Source: Bacillus sp. V59.32b
GTDB taxonomy: Bacteria > Bacillota > Bacilli > Bacillales > DSM-1321
Reading direction: 5' to 3'
Assembly (NCBI RefSeq): GCF_003429085.1
Contig: NZ_QVTC01000073.1
Coordinates: 1 to 42,972 of the forward strand
Length of the DNA: 42,972 nucleotides
The notes below the pieces were generated by a model. The model made no database searches, was not told the origin of the DNA, and was given only the letters and a program-made list of their open reading frames with translations. Both the position numbers and the translations under genes were made by a program. The first letter of the stretch is position 1. The number at the start of each line of letters is the position of its first letter. Of the stretch, positions 26,358 through 35,059 are shown one piece after another.

Positions 26358-26885
26358 ATGGTAAAAGATTTATCGGAATTGCAAAAAGTTTTAGTCCGGG
26401 GACAACAGTTATCAATGCAAGGATCTGATGGGAGGAGAAAACCAGATAAAAAATCAGTGCCATTTTTGATTGAAGCAAGGAAGGGATTAAAGGAATATTT
26501 AAATGATGATTCTGAAAATGGGACTGCATGGCGTTTTTTGTCTCACGCAGAAGAGACATTATTAAATTATAAAGAAGCTTTGCATGCATTAGAAAGGGGC
26601 ATTGAACTTTCTGGAAAGACCAAGAAAGATTTTAAGAAAATTGCTTAATTAGAAGAATATAAACACCAATGGGACGAGTTGGGCCTTTCACCGGAAGAGC
26701 TGGATTCGTTAGGAAATTACATAGCAGATAAGTTGAATGAAAATTCCTGTGACCATACTCTTACCTTCACGAAAGAGTGGTTAAAAGAAAAAAAAACTAA
26801 AAATAAAATAGCCGGAATTACGAAAGCTCTGCAAAATCAAGGTGGATTTTGTGACTGTGAGGTTTTAGCAAACGTAGTAGAATAA
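26358..26885 (+). pseudogene. TPR-DUF2695 protein gene split by an in-frame TAA
   Basis: The first 96 codons from ATG 26358 (GGGAGA at 26343-26348) encode a tetratricopeptide-like helical pair (NGTAWRFLSHAEETLLNYKE then ALHALERGIEL). TAA at 26646-26648 interrupts the frame after KKIA. The same frame then runs on without any other change: LEEYKHQWDELGLSPEELDS, and ends with NQGGFCDCEVLANVVE, which I recognise as the DUF2695 C-terminus. A single TTA to TAA change would explain the break. The intact protein would have about 175 residues. Function of the family is unknown. Either a very recent pseudogene or a sequencing error; readthrough is possible but nothing in the sequence calls for it. Confidence 0.75.
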
Positions 26886-26889
26886 CTAA

Positions 26890-27114
26890 CTAAGTATAGG
26901 TATTTCCTATTGTTTCTGCCGCCTCCAAGACAAAAAATGATCGGAACATTGGAATCAACCGGATTTGCCTGCACCAATGGAAACCATCAAACATGGGCAG
27001 CTGTATATCAATGATCACTAAATCAGGCTTAATGTGTGTGAATTCCTGAACAACCCGCTCAAAATCGGTAATCCCCTCAACCTGATAAGACCATTGAGAT
27101 AAACGTTCTTTCAC
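26890..27114 (-). pseudogene. Response regulator receiver-domain fragment (BceR/OmpR-like)
   Basis: On the minus strand the frame encodes KERLSQWSYQVEGITDFERV, then IKPDLVIIDIQLPMFDGFHW followed by CRQIR, the central part of an OmpR-class receiver with phospho-acceptor Asp in IIDIQLP. The wording is very close to BceR-like regulators of bacitracin-type resistance modules. The acidic N-terminal strand is absent, and after CRQIR a frameshift moves the SNVPIIFLS continuation into another frame. The HTH half and any sensor kinase or BceAB transporter are missing. A small fragment left by rearrangement; its 5' end joins abruptly to the leader of the plus-strand gene at 27128. Confidence 0.75.
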
Positions 27115-27127
27115 TTGGGGGCAATTT

Positions 27128-27529
27128 ATGAAATACCAGCAAAGAGATTTTACACCTGAGTTGAGGGCGAAAATTGAAGATACTGAAAGAGTATTAAAAA
27201 ATCATATTGAATTAGTTTTAAGGGAGAATAAATCAGTTTTTGCCGAGGGAAATCTTGATTTGTCTCTCCATAGAGAGGGGCAGGATCCTTTTAAACCTGG
27301 ATATTCTTCTTCCATTTTAACAGGAGCGGTGGATGAAGATGGGGAACTTATTGATCTGCATATCATAAATATTTGGGAATCTGAACGTGTCATCTTAAGG
27401 CTACCCATTTCAAAAAACATCCCCGGCAGCAAGGTCATCGGCGAACTTATTGATGAATTACTAGAAGAAGTGAAATTGGAAATTAAGGAGTATATGGAAG
27501 AACAGTTGGAACCTGATGCGAAGAAATAA
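27128..27529 (+). CDS. Hypothetical protein of unknown function
   Basis: A 133-residue soluble, acidic protein. The first half is helical (ELRAKIEDTERVLKNHIELV) and the middle is beta-rich (GNLDLSLHREGQDPF, LIDLHIINIWESERVILRLP). The C-terminus is a long charged helix (GELIDELLEEVKLEIKEYME). No signal peptide, membrane segment or catalytic motif can be seen and I do not recognise the family. TTGGGGG seven to eight bases before ATG 27128 serves as ribosome binding site. The gene lies directly beside a truncated regulator relic on the other strand and 75 bases before the glyoxalase-like gene, with which it may be co-transcribed. It looks intact. Confidence 0.7.
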   Translation: MKYQQRDFTPELRAKIEDTERVLKNHIELVLRENKSVFAEGNLDLSLHREGQDPFKPGYSSSILTGAVDEDGELIDLHIINIWESERVILRLPISKNIPGSKVIGELIDELLEEVKLEIKEYMEEQLEPDAKK

Positions 27530-27603
27530 AAATATGGTGGGACTGCTATCTGCCCGGTTACGCCGAAGTTTTTACCGAGAAAAAAAGAGATGAGGAGACA
27601 AGA

Positions 27604-27990
27604 ATGAACCTTAAAAAAATACATCATGTTGCGATTATTTGCTCGGACTATCAACGGTCAAAACATTTTTACGTTAACTTTCTTGGATTAACACCAATCC
27701 AGGAAAGCTATAGGGAAGAAAGAGATTCCTACAAGCTTGACCTGGAAGTCGGCGGCCAGTATCAGATTGAGCTGTTCTCTTTTCCTGATCCTCCAGAACG
27801 GCCAAGCTATCCGGAATCGGCAGGTCTTCGGCATCTTGCGTTTGAAGTTGAAAATATAGAAGAAACCGTAACTGAATTGAGGCGGCATGGCATCACTGTC
27901 GAACCAATCCGGGTAGATTCTACCACGGACAAGAGATTTACTTTTTTTGCTGATCCGGATGGGCTGCCGATTGAAATATATGAAGCATAG
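27604..27990 (+). CDS. gloA2: VOC-family metalloenzyme (glyoxalase I-like, GloA2/YaeR type)
   Basis: A 128-residue single-domain vicinal-oxygen-chelate protein of the GloA2/YaeR group. The four metal ligands expected for this fold are all visible: His8 (HHVAI), Glu56 (QIELF), His77 (LRHLAFEV) and Glu124 (PIEIYE). The motif FFADPDGLPIEIYEA is characteristic of the group. Glyoxalase I isomerises the hemithioacetal of methylglyoxal and a thiol, bacillithiol in Bacillus; YaeR-like members are less well characterised, so a different substrate is possible. GAGGAGA at 27589-27596 precedes ATG 27604. A terminator follows within 40 bases. The gene is intact, unlike most of its neighbours. Confidence 0.85.
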   Translation: MNLKKIHHVAIICSDYQRSKHFYVNFLGLTPIQESYREERDSYKLDLEVGGQYQIELFSFPDPPERPSYPESAGLRHLAFEVENIEETVTELRRHGITVEPIRVDSTTDKRFTFFADPDGLPIEIYEA

Positions 27991-28025
27991 GCTCTTTTTA
28001 TAAGCTTAAGTGGCTGCTGCCAGTT

Positions 28026-28056
28026 CCTCATCGCTATAGGCGATGGGGGATTTTTC
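28026..28056 (+). terminator. Rho-independent terminator after the VOC gene
   Basis: CCTCATCGC (28026-28034) pairs with GCGATGGGG (28040-28048) with one G-U pair, followed by ATTTTTCG. Confidence 0.8.
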
Positions 28057-28154
28057 GTTTCAAACATTCTAAAATGGATTCGGTTGCTCCCATGATTTTT
28101 GAAAGGATTCTATGATTGTAAAAACATGTAAGCATTCCTTTAAAGTGATTTTAC

Positions 28155-29058
28155 ATGCGAACGAATCAAGGAAGATCGGGAATTGCTCGAAAATTTAAGA
28201 TTTGGGGCACCGCATTTGCAATCGGACTATCATTAGTCGCAGCAACACCAGCATCCGCGGAGAAGAATGAACACAAAATCCGGCATTTGAATTTGGGCTT
28301 GTCGTCGATGTACAATACTGTGATTGTGATGACCCGGTACACGTTATTACCGTAACTCGGTAAGCAAACTTAAGGATGCCGCCGCTACTCTCAATCAGCA
28401 TAAGCTGACTTTCACAGTGCAGACAGGTGATATTATTGACCGGAACCTTGGTTTCGATACGATTATTCCCATCTATAATCAAAATGAGGGAACCGCGACG
28501 CTGAATATCATTGTATTTAGAAGTGGTACAATCGTTAAGACTGAGGGCAAGCATACATTAGTCGTGACGGATACCGAAGGGAAAAAGAACACGATTGCAT
28601 TTGTGATTGATAAAAAGGCGCCACAGGTAACCGGCGCAGTAAACAACGGCTACTACAATAAAGATATCAAGCTCACCTTCAACGAGGGCAAAGCCACATT
28701 GAATGGCAAATCATTCGGCAGCGGTTCCTACGTTAGATCAGCAGGAACTTACACCTTAATCGTGACTGATGCCGCAGGAAATAAGATAACGTTGAAATTT
28801 TTCATCGATAAATCTCGGCCGGCTACACCAAAAGTCAATACGGTATAAAGCTCATCCCGAACATTGACCGGGACTGCGGAAGCCTATAGCACCGTAACGG
28901 TTAAAGCAGGATCCAAAACCCTTGGCACTGCAAAAGCGGATAAGTACGGAAAATATAAAGTAACCATCAAAGCACAGAAGAAAAGAACCGTACTCAAGAT
29001 TACTGTACAAGACCGAGCCGGCAATATCAGTTACACCGCGTCAAAAACTGTAAACTAG
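28155..29058 (+). pseudogene. Secreted metallophosphoesterase with Ig-like C-terminal repeats, broken
   Basis: The first frame begins with a Sec signal peptide (FKIWGTAFAIGLSLVAATPA, cut near ASA). Coding sense then moves to other frames: GLVVDVQYCDCDDP, then YRNSVSKLKDAAATLNQHKL followed by TFTVQTGDIIDRNLGFDTII, a calcineurin-like metallophosphoesterase start in which GDIIDRN supplies metal ligands. At about 28485 this jumps into Ig-like/Big domains (ATLNIIVFRSGTIVKTEG, GTYTLIVTDAAGNKITLKFF), so most of the phosphatase core was deleted. An in-frame TAA at 28846-28848 separates a last Ig-like unit (TGTAEAYSTVTVKAGSKTLG) that ends at 29058. Two frameshifts, one deletion and one nonsense codon make it non-functional. 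It was probably a surface or secreted nucleotidase-like protein. Confidence 0.75.
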
Positions 29059-29064
29059 TTTAAT

Positions 29065-29116
29065 AAAAGAGTGCCTGTGTCTCTTTGTTTCTATAGCAAA
29101 GAGTCCAGGCACTTTT
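29065..29116. repeat. Hairpin repeat (copy 1), also a terminator
   Basis: GTGCCTG-N3-CTCTTTG pairs with CAAAGAG-N2-CAGGCAC and is followed by TTTTCT. The same arms with the same spacing recur at 40600-40656. Dispersed hairpins built on a GTGCCTG/CAGGCAC core are familiar to me from Bacillus genomes; here it also works as a terminator for the broken Ig-like gene. Confidence 0.8.
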
Positions 29117-29288
29117 CTATTTTAAAGTAGAGAATTTGTTAAACATACCTTTATTTAGGACTAGAGAGTAAAAGCTATAGGATAAAACAGTAAATCCTTG
29201 ATTTCTCTTTCTAGCAAGTATATAGTTATATAATTTAATATATTTGAATCTTCTAAAAATAAAGAATTTATTAAGGGGGACTATAAGC

Positions 29289-30986
29289 TTGTGTGAATTT
29301 GATTCTATAGGGAATTATCTTCCGGTTGGTCTGATTCTTGTCAATTATAAAGGTGAAATCCTCTATGGAAACCCAGTCTGCCAAAGGGTATTTCATGTGG
29401 ATGATTTCAATCAGCAGTTGATTAAGGATATTCTGCCAGCCACTACTATCATAAAGGTCATAAAAGAAGGGAAATGGGAGACTCCGTGTTATCTCTCTAA
29501 TAGAGATATGTACGTAATAAGCCTCCCCCTAATCACGGGAAAACTAGGCCTCTTGATCTTTCTTCCTGCCGATATGTATGAGGAAATTATAAGCAAGTCC
29601 CCAAAAGTAGCAGAACTCAAACAAGAACTTCAGGCAGTGATGAATTTGACGGGTGAATTAGTAACGATTACTGATGGCGATGGGATCGTTTCCAGAGTAA
29701 ATAATGCTTGTGAACAAATTATGGGCGTGAAGGAATTTGATTTCATCGGTAAGTCGGCGTTTATTTTGGAACAAAACGGGATTGTCAATGCTTCTTCTAC
29801 GAGAAAGGTGATTGAAGAGAAGCGCACCATCACTATGAACCAAGTCACTAAGTCAGGACGCCGTTTGCTTGTACACGCTCATCCGATTTTTAATGAGGAT
29901 GGAACAATGTATAAGATTATTAATATCTCAAAGGATGTAACAGAAATTGAGGATCTGCAGGAAAAATTGGCCGAGACAACAAGTGTGCTTGATTACTACC
30001 AGCAGGAACTGAATAGCTTGAAGAAAAAAGACGAGGAGATTGTCGTGAAATCAAAGGCGATGGAAAAAGTGTATGAATTAGTAAGTCGAGTCGCTGACGT
30101 CGATGCTACGATTTTTCTCCATGGCGAGACTGGTGTAGGCAAGGAAGTCATGGCGAGGAAGATCCATCAGTTAAGTAACAGAAAAGATGCTCCTTTTGTG
30201 AAAGTGAATTGTGGAGCCATCCCAGAAACCATAATGGAGTCAGAGTTATTTGGGTATTCGAAAGGCACCTTCACCGGAGCGAACCGGGAAGGGAAAAAGG
30301 GGCTTGCCCTTGCAGCTAATAAGGGAACCTTATTTTTGGATGAGATTGGGGAATTGCCGCTTAATGTACAGGCCAAATTATTGCAGCTTTTGCAGGAAAA
30401 GCAATTTACCCCGCTTGGTGATACAAAACCTGTTCAAGTAGATGTCCGGTTTATTGCCGCAACAAACCGTAACTTGGAGCAAATGGTTAAACAGGGCACT
30501 TTTCGCGAAGATTTATATTATCGTTTATTTGTCGTACCGATTACGATTCCTCCTTTATCTGAAAGAAAAGAAGACATACCTTTTTTAATCAGTCATTTTT
30601 TAGATTATTATGGCCAGAAATATAAACAGTTCAAAAGTTTTGAACAAGAAGTCATCCAGATTTTCACGGATTATGTATGGAATGGGAATGTACGGGAATT
30701 GCAAAATACAATTGAGCGACTTGTCCTCACGGTTCCGGCCCGGAGGATAAAACTGGCCGATCTTCCTGATAAATTTATAAGCTCATTCTCTGAAGATAAG
30801 AAAAAAGTTGAAGGGGACACAAATTTAAAACAGGAAGTGGAAAGATTTGAGAAACAGATGATTTTAGGAGCTTTAGAAACCTCTTCGACCCTTAAGGAAG
30901 CCAGCATGAAATTGGGAGTCGATGCTTCTACAATGACCAGGAAGGTCAAAAAATACGGAATTATTATTGCAAAATTGCAAGTTTGA
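29289..30986 (+). CDS. Sigma-54-dependent enhancer-binding activator with PAS domain
   Basis: A 565-residue cytoplasmic activator. Residues about 1-110 are a PAS-like sensing region (IGNYLPVGLILVNYKGEILY) and about 115-235 a second PAS (LTGELVTITDGDGIVSRVNN), then a short coiled linker. The AAA+ domain (about 255-490) has Walker A GETGVGKE (279-286), the sigma-54 contact loop as GTFTGA from 326 (usual GAFTGA) and Walker B LFLDE with Asp351. A Fis-type HTH ends the protein (ETSSTLKEASMKLGVDASTM). TTG 29289 is chosen over TTG 29244 because AAGGGGGA at 29273-29280 fits it. It almost certainly drives the sigma-54 promoter at 31134 in front of the hydantoin genes. Lack of a receiver domain points to direct sensing of a small molecule. 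Confidence 0.92.
   Translation: MCEFDSIGNYLPVGLILVNYKGEILYGNPVCQRVFHVDDFNQQLIKDILPATTIIKVIKEGKWETPCYLSNRDMYVISLPLITGKLGLLIFLPADMYEEIISKSPKVAELKQELQAVMNLTGELVTITDGDGIVSRVNNACEQIMGVKEFDFIGKSAFILEQNGIVNASSTRKVIEEKRTITMNQVTKSGRRLLVHAHPIFNEDGTMYKIINISKDVTEIEDLQEKLAETTSVLDYYQQELNSLKKKDEEIVVKSKAMEKVYELVSRVADVDATIFLHGETGVGKEVMARKIHQLSNRKDAPFVKVNCGAIPETIMESELFGYSKGTFTGANREGKKGLALAANKGTLFLDEIGELPLNVQAKLLQLLQEKQFTPLGDTKPVQVDVRFIAATNRNLEQMVKQGTFREDLYYRLFVVPITIPPLSERKEDIPFLISHFLDYYGQKYKQFKSFEQEVIQIFTDYVWNGNVRELQNTIERLVLTVPARRIKLADLPDKFISSFSEDKKKVEGDTNLKQEVERFEKQMILGALETSSTLKEASMKLGVDASTMTRKVKKYGIIIAKLQV
30967..30980. promoter_or_regulatory. Upstream activator site 1 (TTGCA-N4-TGCAA)
   Basis: TTGCAAAATTGCAA is a perfect dyad with five-base arms. 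It lies within the last codons (Lys-Leu-Gln) of the activator gene and about 193 bases upstream of the predicted sigma-54 transcription start. The same dyad occurs twice more before the promoter, so it is a likely binding site for the activator's Fis-type HTH. Confidence 0.75.
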
Positions 30987-31000
30987 TTGCAGTTTTGCAA
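30987..31000. promoter_or_regulatory. Upstream activator site 2 (TTGCA-N4-TGCAA)
   Basis: TTGCAGTTTTGCAA begins directly after the activator's stop codon and is centred 20 bases from site 1, close to two helical turns. Two sites on one DNA face are usual for a sigma-54 activator that assembles as a hexamer. Confidence 0.75.
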
Positions 31001-31066
31001 TTTCTTTTTTTTATAGCTAATTATATGAATTTTCTGAAGTATTTAAAAATTATTCCCTCTCTCATA

Positions 31067-31080
31067 TTGCAAAAATGCAA
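31067..31080. promoter_or_regulatory. Upstream activator site 3 (TTGCA-N4-TGCAA)
   Basis: TTGCAAAAATGCAA is centred 80 bases downstream of site 2 and about 60 bases before the -24 element. It has the same arms as sites 1 and 2 with a different four-base spacer, which supports a true recognition sequence. Confidence 0.75.
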
Positions 31081-31133
31081 TTCTTTATCACTCAAAAAAA
31101 GATAACAAGCTTTATATATAGGGTTTTAAAAGG

Positions 31134-31150
31134 TTGGCACGCCAATTGCA
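31134..31150 (+). promoter_or_regulatory. Sigma-54 (-24/-12) promoter of the hydantoin operon
   Basis: TTGGCACGCCAATTGCA contains TGGCAC and TTGCA with exactly five bases between, a full match to the sigma-54 consensus. The predicted transcription start is near 31160, which rules out the GTG at 31161 and supports ATG 31191 as the start of the first gene. The activator gene is immediately upstream. Confidence 0.93.
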
Positions 31151-31190
31151 TAATAAATAAGTGACCGAACAGAAAAGGAGGCAAATTAAT

Positions 31191-33269
31191 ATGAAATTAT
31201 TTGGGATTGATGTGGGGGGGACTTTTACAGATGTCATCTTCACCGACACAGAGACAAGAATGACAGCGATTCATAAAGTGCCAACCACTACGGAGGATCC
31301 TTCGATTGGAGTTGTTCAAGGGATGCTCGAGCTTTGTGAACGCCAAAATATTGATAAAACCGGAATCGACCATGTTTTTCACGGAACAACCATTGCCACA
31401 AATGCAATCCTTGAATACGACGGTGCAAAAACCGGAATGATCACGACGGAAGGGTATCGGGATATCATACATATCGGCAGGCACCAACGTCCTCAAAACC
31501 ATTCCATCATGCAGGATATTCCATGGCAGGCGAGGCCATTGGTTCAACGAAGGCATCGATTGTCCGTAAAGGAAAGAATGGGTTCGGCCAAGGATCAAGT
31601 GATCACTCCTTTAGAGGAAAATGAAGTCCGTGGAGCGGTTGCTACTTTGAAGGAGAAGGGCGTTGAATCAATTATTGTCAATTTCCTATTTTCCTATATC
31701 AATCCAGGCCATGAACAACGGGTGAAGAATATCATTAAGGAAGAATACCCTGAAGCGTTTATTACAGTATCATCAGATGTTTCCCCGCAATTCCGGGAAT
31801 TTGAACGCTTTACGACCGCATCCATTAATGGGTTTGTAGGGCCGAAAGTGAAAAATTATATTCAAAACCTGGAACAAAGTTTAAAGGATTCGGGAATCTC
31901 AGCTGAATTGCACATCATGTGTTCAAACGGTGGTGTTGCTACCCCGAAAACCGTTTCCGAAAAGCCTGTCAACACCCTTTTATCAGGCCCTGCCGCAGGA
32001 ATTCTAGGAGGAGTATGGGCAGGTGAATTAACAAACCGGCAAAAGCTAATTACCTTTGACGTTGGCGGCACCAGTGCCGATATCGGAATTATTACTGACA
32101 GCGGCTATAGCGAATCTTCTGCACGGGATACATGGATCGCAGGTTATCCAGTCATGGTGCCAATGATCGATATACACACTATCGGAGCAGGAGGCGGCAG
32201 CATTGCCCATATTGATGAAGGTGGAGCGTTCAAGGTCGGTCCCAGAAGTGCAGGGTCCCGTCCGGGTCCGGCATGTTACGGACATGGCGGTCAAAAGCCG
32301 ACCGTGAGCGATGCAAATGTTGTGCTAGGAAGAATCGATGAATATAACTTCCTTGGCGGAGAGATGCAAATTTATTCAAATGAAGCTTTTAAAGTTATTG
32401 ATGAATTGGCTGAAAAACTGGAATTATCCAGAGAAAGAACAGCTGAAGGCATCCTTCAGATTATGAATAATAACATGGCGAATGCCATTCGAGAAAGAAC
32501 GATCCAAAAAGGGGAGGATCCGAGGGAGTTTTCATTAGTGGCCTTTGGAGGAGCAGGACCGCTCCATGCCGTCGAGGTCGCACAGATTTTAAATATCCCA
32601 GAGGTCATCGTCCCATTATATCCCGGCATTAACTCGGCAACAGGGCTGTTAACAACAGATTTGAAATACGATGTCATTAAAACCGAATTTATGCTAAGCA
32701 CCAATATGAATTTCCCTGTGCTGAACCAGGATTTCAAAGGGCTGGAAACCCAATTGGTCAATCAGTTGAAAGAGGATGGCATTGCCGATCGGGATATGCA
32801 AATTAACCGCAGTGCGGATTGCCGTTACGCTGGCCAGGGATATGAGCTGCGGGTGGATTTGCCATCCGGTCAGTTGGATGAAGGAACTATTGTTGAAGCT
32901 TTTAATAATTTCCATGCCAGCCACAAAGCAGAATACGGACATAACTTCATGGAAAGCCCGATTGAGATTGTCAATATCAGGGTGACCGGTACGGGTTACA
33001 TGCCGAAAATTGAAAAGCAGGCGATCCATCATGAGCATCGGTTGGAGGATGCATTGCTAAAGACAGGCGAGACTATTTTTAATGTGAATGGAAACCTTGA
33101 AAAAGTGGAGACCAAGTTTTATCAAAGAGAAAAGATTCCTGCCAATACAAAATTTAGTGGTCCTTGCATCGTGCTGCAAAAAGATACTACCACTGTTATT
33201 CCGCCAGGCTGTACTGCTTATACCGAGGAATACGGAAATATGATTATTAAGGTAGGTGCAAATTCATGA
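31191..33269 (+). CDS. hyuA: ATP-dependent hydantoinase/oxoprolinase alpha subunit (HyuA)
   Basis: A 692-residue enzyme of the hydantoinase A/5-oxoprolinase family. The N-terminus [13 protein letters not shown] is the phosphate-binding motif of its ASKHA-type ATP fold; [43 protein letters not shown] and [13 protein letters not shown] are family blocks. With HyuB it hydrolyses hydantoins or N-methylhydantoins to N-carbamoyl amino acids using ATP; the same fold serves 5-oxoproline and acetone or acetophenone carboxylation, but the carbamoylase and racemase next door favour hydantoins. ATG 31191 has AAAGGAGG at 31174-31181 and is the first start after the sigma-54 promoter. Its TGA overlaps the hyuB start (ATGA). 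Confidence 0.9.
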   Translation: MKLFGIDVGGTFTDVIFTDTETRMTAIHKVPTTTEDPSIGVVQGMLELCERQNIDKTGIDHVFHGTTIATNAILEYDGAKTGMITTEGYRDIIHIGRHQRPQNHSIMQDIPWQARPLVQRRHRLSVKERMGSAKDQVITPLEENEVRGAVATLKEKGVESIIVNFLFSYINPGHEQRVKNIIKEEYPEAFITVSSDVSPQFREFERFTTASINGFVGPKVKNYIQNLEQSLKDSGISAELHIMCSNGGVATPKTVSEKPVNTLLSGPAAGILGGVWAGELTNRQKLITFDVGGTSADIGIITDSGYSESSARDTWIAGYPVMVPMIDIHTIGAGGGSIAHIDEGGAFKVGPRSAGSRPGPACYGHGGQKPTVSDANVVLGRIDEYNFLGGEMQIYSNEAFKVIDELAEKLELSRERTAEGILQIMNNNMANAIRERTIQKGEDPREFSLVAFGGAGPLHAVEVAQILNIPEVIVPLYPGINSATGLLTTDLKYDVIKTEFMLSTNMNFPVLNQDFKGLETQLVNQLKEDGIADRDMQINRSADCRYAGQGYELRVDLPSGQLDEGTIVEAFNNFHASHKAEYGHNFMESPIEIVNIRVTGTGYMPKIEKQAIHHEHRLEDALLKTGETIFNVNGNLEKVETKFYQREKIPANTKFSGPCIVLQKDTTTVIPPGCTAYTEEYGNMIIKVGANS

Positions 33270-35044
33270 CACAAGTAAAAAGCAAAAAAATCGATCCAGT
33301 TACCGTTCAGGTTATTCTTGGCGCATTAGAAAATGTGGCGGTGGAAATGGGACATAAGCTTGCCAGGATGGCTTATTCCAGCATCATCAGGGAATCCGAG
33401 GATTTTGGCTGTGCGCTGGTTAATATTAAGGGGCAGCAATTATGTGAATCCCCCCACAGTACTCCGCTTCAATCAGGTCCGATTCCAGGTTATATCAAGG
33501 GAATCCGTCAAATTATGGAGGAACGTAATGATACCTTCTATCCAGGCGATGTAATCATGCATAACTCTCCGTATCATGGTGCCTCACATGGTCCGGATGT
33601 AGGTTTCTGCATCCCCGTATTTTATCAGGATGAGCTGATCGGATTTTCTGTCACAACGGCACACCATCTGGACATCGGATCGTCCACGCCCGGAAGCTGC
33701 GGGATTGTCGATGCAGTAGATGCCTATGCTGAAGGTCTGCAATTCAAGGCAATCAAAGTATATGAAAGAGGCGTGAAGAACCGCTATATCTGGGATGTGT
33801 TGATAGACAATATCCGCGCACCAAAATTAGTCGTGGGCGATATGGAGGCGCAAATCGCTGCGGCAAAAATCGGTGCTCAACGATATGTGGAGATCATTGA
33901 AAAGTTCGGGTTGGATACAGTCGAATCTGCCAGTGACGAACTGATGAATTATTCCGAAAAAATGATGAGAGATGCCATTAAAAAGCTGCCTGATGGAGAA
34001 TATTCAGCGGAGGGCTATCTTGATGGTTATTTGGACAGCGAAGATCCGGCAAAGAAAGATTTGAAAATCAAAGTCACGGTCAAAGTCAATGGCAGTGATA
34101 TGACCGTTGACTTGACCGGCACTGCACCACAAGTGAAAGACAGGCCAGTCAATATGCCTCTGATGGGAACAGTCGATATTGCCATCTATCTAACATTGCG
34201 CTCTATTTTGCTGGACTCGACCGTTTACGGCAGTTTCCCGCAAAACTCAGGCTTAGTCCGGCCTATAACGATTGTGGCGCCAAAAGGGACATTATGCAAT
34301 CCAATCTATCCGGCTCCAACAATTGCCCGTTTCAACTCCGGGAATATTGTCGCCGATACGTTAATGAAAGCTTTGGCCCAGGTAGTTCCACAGCAGGTTA
34401 GTGCCGGTGTTGGCAATCTGCAGGTGGTAGCTTTCAGCGGAGAAAAAGATGAGAATTATTGGGTATACATGGACATCATGGAAGGCAGCTATGGCGGCCG
34501 TTATGGAAAAGATGGAATGGACGCGGTCGATACTTTATACGCCAACACAAGAAATAACCCGATTGAGGATATTGAATCTCATTATCCTTTAAGAGTAAAC
34601 CGTTATGAGCTAAAGGATCATGAATGTGCACCAGGCAAATGGCGCGGAGGAATTGGATCCGTCCGTGAAATCAGTTTCCTGGCCGATGGAAGCTTCTCTG
34701 TAGAGGCAGATGGACATAAATATGCCCCTTGGGGATTTGACGGTGGAAAATCGGGTTCTGTTGGCAGCCTATCCATTCAGGAAACGGATACAGATGAACT
34801 AATCCAATTGCCGTCCAAATTGCCAAACCGTACCGTGAAAGAAGGAGGTCGCATTCAATTGACCGGTCCTGGCGGTGGCGGATACGGAAATCCATTTGAA
34901 CGGGAGCCGGAAAGGGTGTTGTCAGACGTCTTGGACGGATTTGTCACCAGGGAACAGGCCTTGGAGGAATACGGGGTGGTCGTAACGGAATCGGGAGAAA
35001 TAGATTACGGGAAAACAAAAGAGTTAAGGAAGAGCAAAGGTTGA
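33266..35044 (+). CDS. hyuB: ATP-dependent hydantoinase/oxoprolinase beta subunit (HyuB)
   Basis: A 592-residue subunit of the hydantoinase B family. Typical blocks are [53 protein letters not shown] (a likely metal site with His-x-x-Asp) and the C-terminal [13 protein letters not shown]. It works as a complex with HyuA; HyuA activates the substrate with ATP and HyuB carries the hydrolytic site. The four-base overlap with hyuA implies coupled translation and equal amounts. The length fits stand-alone B subunits rather than fused 5-oxoprolinases. Next is a carbamoylase gene three bases on, so products pass directly to the next step. Confidence 0.9.
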   Translation: MTQVKSKKIDPVTVQVILGALENVAVEMGHKLARMAYSSIIRESEDFGCALVNIKGQQLCESPHSTPLQSGPIPGYIKGIRQIMEERNDTFYPGDVIMHNSPYHGASHGPDVGFCIPVFYQDELIGFSVTTAHHLDIGSSTPGSCGIVDAVDAYAEGLQFKAIKVYERGVKNRYIWDVLIDNIRAPKLVVGDMEAQIAAAKIGAQRYVEIIEKFGLDTVESASDELMNYSEKMMRDAIKKLPDGEYSAEGYLDGYLDSEDPAKKDLKIKVTVKVNGSDMTVDLTGTAPQVKDRPVNMPLMGTVDIAIYLTLRSILLDSTVYGSFPQNSGLVRPITIVAPKGTLCNPIYPAPTIARFNSGNIVADTLMKALAQVVPQQVSAGVGNLQVVAFSGEKDENYWVYMDIMEGSYGGRYGKDGMDAVDTLYANTRNNPIEDIESHYPLRVNRYELKDHECAPGKWRGGIGSVREISFLADGSFSVEADGHKYAPWGFDGGKSGSVGSLSIQETDTDELIQLPSKLPNRTVKEGGRIQLTGPGGGGYGNPFEREPERVLSDVLDGFVTREQALEEYGVVVTESGEIDYGKTKELRKSKG

Positions 35045-35059
35045 CCGATGGAGGCTGCT

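Noticed and set aside
3736-28848. Programmed stop-codon readthrough or recoding at the in-frame TAA codons
   Set aside because: Three of the four genes carry other lesions (truncation or frameshifts), no stimulatory structure is visible, and intact genes in the window use TAA as a normal stop.
31161-31190. GTG 31161 as upstream start of hyuA
   Set aside because: It coincides with the predicted sigma-54 transcription start, while ATG 31191 has an ideal ribosome binding site.
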